Positions 43,024 through 44,068 of a stretch of 44,068 bases of DNA are shown here, one piece after another. Under the pieces are notes generated by a model. The model was not told the origin of the DNA. It saw only the letters and a program-made list of their open reading frames with translations, and searched no databases. Source of the stretch: Geodermatophilaceae bacterium (lineage in GTDB: Bacteria; Actinomycetota; Actinomycetes; Mycobacteriales; Geodermatophilaceae); the NCBI GenBank assembly GCA_013812145.1, contig JACCTY010000030.1:1-44068 (forward strand). The letters are read 5' to 3'. The translations under genes were made by a program, and so were the position numbers. Position 1 is the stretch's first letter, and each line of letters begins with the position of its first letter.

Positions 43024-44027
43024 GAACTGTGTCCGCGCGTGGATTTGTGGTGCTCGCGGCCGGCGTACTGGCCGTGACCGGATGTACGGCTGCGGGGGGC
43101 GGCGGTGATGAGGACAACGGGAACGGCGCGGCGGCCGGCTGCGCCGAGCCAGCCGGCGGCGGTCGGGTGTCGATAGCGACCGGAAACACGACCGGCGTCT
43201 ACTACATCCTGGGCGGCGGGATGGCTCAGGTGATCACCGACAACGTGGAGGGGACCGAGGCCACCGCGGAGGCGACCAACGCCTCGGCGGAGAACATCCA
43301 ACTGGTATGCGCTGGCGACAGCGACATCGGTTTCACGTTGGCCGACACCGCCGCGGACGCGGTCAACGGCAGCGCCGGCTTCGACGAGCCGTTGGCAATC
43401 CAGGCGCTGGCGAGGATCTACACCAACTACACCCAGGTGTTCGTGCGAGCAGATGCCGGCATCACCTCGATCGCGGACTTCGCCGGCAAGGCGGTGTCCA
43501 CGGGATCGCCGAACTCGGGCACCGAGGTCATCGCCTTGCGTCTGCTCGAGGCGAACGACCTGACGGCCGGTGACATCGACCAGCAGCGGCTGGCGCTCAC
43601 CGAGACTGTGCAGGGGATGAAGGACGGCTCGATCGACGCCCTGGTGTGGTCCGGTGGGCTGCCAACCGGCGGGATCACCGACTTGACGACCTCGTTGGGT
43701 CCAGACGTCGTGCCGCTCCCGTTGACCGCGGAGTTGACGTTCCTGCAGGAGACGTACGGCGAGGTGTACGCCGAGGCGACCGTCCCGGCTGACACCTACG
43801 GTCTACCCGAGGACGTCGCCACGATTGGCGTGCCGAACCTGCTCGTCGTCAGCGACGCGATGCCGGAGGACCAGGCCTATGAGCTGACCAAGGCGATCTT
43901 CGAGCATCTCGACGAGCTGGCCGAGGTGCACCCGGAGGCGCTGAACATCTCGGTGGACACCGCAACCGAGACCGATCCGGTCGAGGTGCACCCGGGCGCC
44001 CAACGGTATTTCGACGAGGCCGGTTAA
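43020..44027 (+). CDS. TAXI-family TRAP solute-binding lipoprotein
   Basis: A 335-residue extracytoplasmic binding protein. The signal ends in the lipobox VTGC with Cys22 as the lipid anchor, as expected for a Gram-positive binding protein. The mature domain starts with SIATGNTTGVYYILGGGMAQV, the TAXI family signature, followed by AGDSDIGFTLADTAADAV, FAGKAVSTGSPNSGTEVIALRLLEA and KDGSIDALVWSGGLPTGGI. It delivers substrate to the fused permease encoded just upstream, whose stop it overlaps (ATGA). The gene order permease then binding protein is seen here; the substrate is not evident. It is complete and ends 41 bases before the window edge. Confidence 0.92.
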   Translation: MRTVSARGFVVLAAGVLAVTGCTAAGGGGDEDNGNGAAAGCAEPAGGGRVSIATGNTTGVYYILGGGMAQVITDNVEGTEATAEATNASAENIQLVCAGDSDIGFTLADTAADAVNGSAGFDEPLAIQALARIYTNYTQVFVRADAGITSIADFAGKAVSTGSPNSGTEVIALRLLEANDLTAGDIDQQRLALTETVQGMKDGSIDALVWSGGLPTGGITDLTTSLGPDVVPLPLTAELTFLQETYGEVYAEATVPADTYGLPEDVATIGVPNLLVVSDAMPEDQAYELTKAIFEHLDELAEVHPEALNISVDTATETDPVEVHPGAQRYFDEAG

Positions 44028-44068
44028 CCGATCCAGACCCGTCGGGCGAGCAATGTGCGAGGCGCGGG

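Overview
The window is very GC-rich. It uses GTG starts freely, is full of ATGA/GTGA/TGATG gene overlaps, and carries families typical of Actinomycetota: a DtxR regulator, DUF1206 and DUF2784 proteins, an actinobacterial PolA-like polymerase, and an AcoR-type GAF/Fis regulator with a degenerate AAA+ domain. I read it as chromosome of a free-living, metabolically versatile actinobacterium, plausibly a Pseudonocardia-, Mycobacterium- or Frankia-like soil organism. The genus cannot be fixed from the sequence alone. There are no rRNA, tRNA, CRISPR or insertion-sequence features that I can support.

Layout. (1) 287-3259, plus strand: a metal operon of a DtxR/MntR-like repressor, a Tat-exported two-domain multicopper oxidase and a ZIP transporter. 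(2) 3359-12408, minus strand: a complete group-5-type soluble diiron monooxygenase cluster in the order prmA (hydroxylase alpha), prmB (reductase), prmC (hydroxylase beta), prmD (coupling protein). It is followed by an amidohydrolase, a MIP18/DUF59-type assembly protein, a zinc alcohol dehydrogenase and a dedicated GroEL. A divergent GAF/Fis activator (12628-14490) shares a 220-bp control region with prmA that contains repeated TGAGACACC sites. (3) 14491-16530: a small conserved-looking protein, a DUF1206 membrane protein and a lipoprotein. (4) 16622-22382, plus strand: malate synthase followed by the three glycolate oxidase subunits GlcD, GlcE and GlcF, which turn glycolate into malate. (5) 22443-25785: a PolA-like polymerase, an SDR and an HNH nuclease. 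(6) 25901-29029: GrpB and amidohydrolase genes divergent from a glutamine synthetase-like gene, a split version of the FluG architecture. (7) 29074-30149: an MNT nucleotidyltransferase/HEPN-like toxin-antitoxin pair with its own operator repeats. (8) 30206-34382: a VOC protein, a GH65 phosphorylase coupled to beta-phosphoglucomutase, and DUF2784. (9) 34394-38693: a secreted beta-propeller protein, a truncated response regulator, an ASCH-winged-helix protein and an APC permease. (10) 38897-44027: an MBL hydrolase, a PPOX-fold protein, a degenerate SDR and a TAXI-type TRAP transporter (fused permease plus lipoprotein binding protein).

How the genes fit together. The monooxygenase would hydroxylate a small alkane such as propane, probably subterminally, and the dehydrogenase would oxidise the resulting alcohol. 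The chaperonin and the MIP18-like protein look like cluster-specific maturation factors for the diiron hydroxylase. The glycolate-to-malate module starts about 2 kb beyond the activator. It may be independent C2 metabolism, or it may serve a C2-yielding substrate (for example an ether) attacked by the monooxygenase.

The most noteworthy signals are: the maturation module; strong intercistronic hairpins after prmA and after prmD; the repeated TGAGACACC operator; the Walker-B-less activator; the type-C-like multicopper oxidase beside a metal-responsive repressor; the split FluG arrangement; the MNT-HEPN pair with a leaderless-looking promoter; and a dispersed palindrome GTCCACAGTGGAC. All functional assignments rest on recognising sequence motifs by eye. 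No database search was possible.
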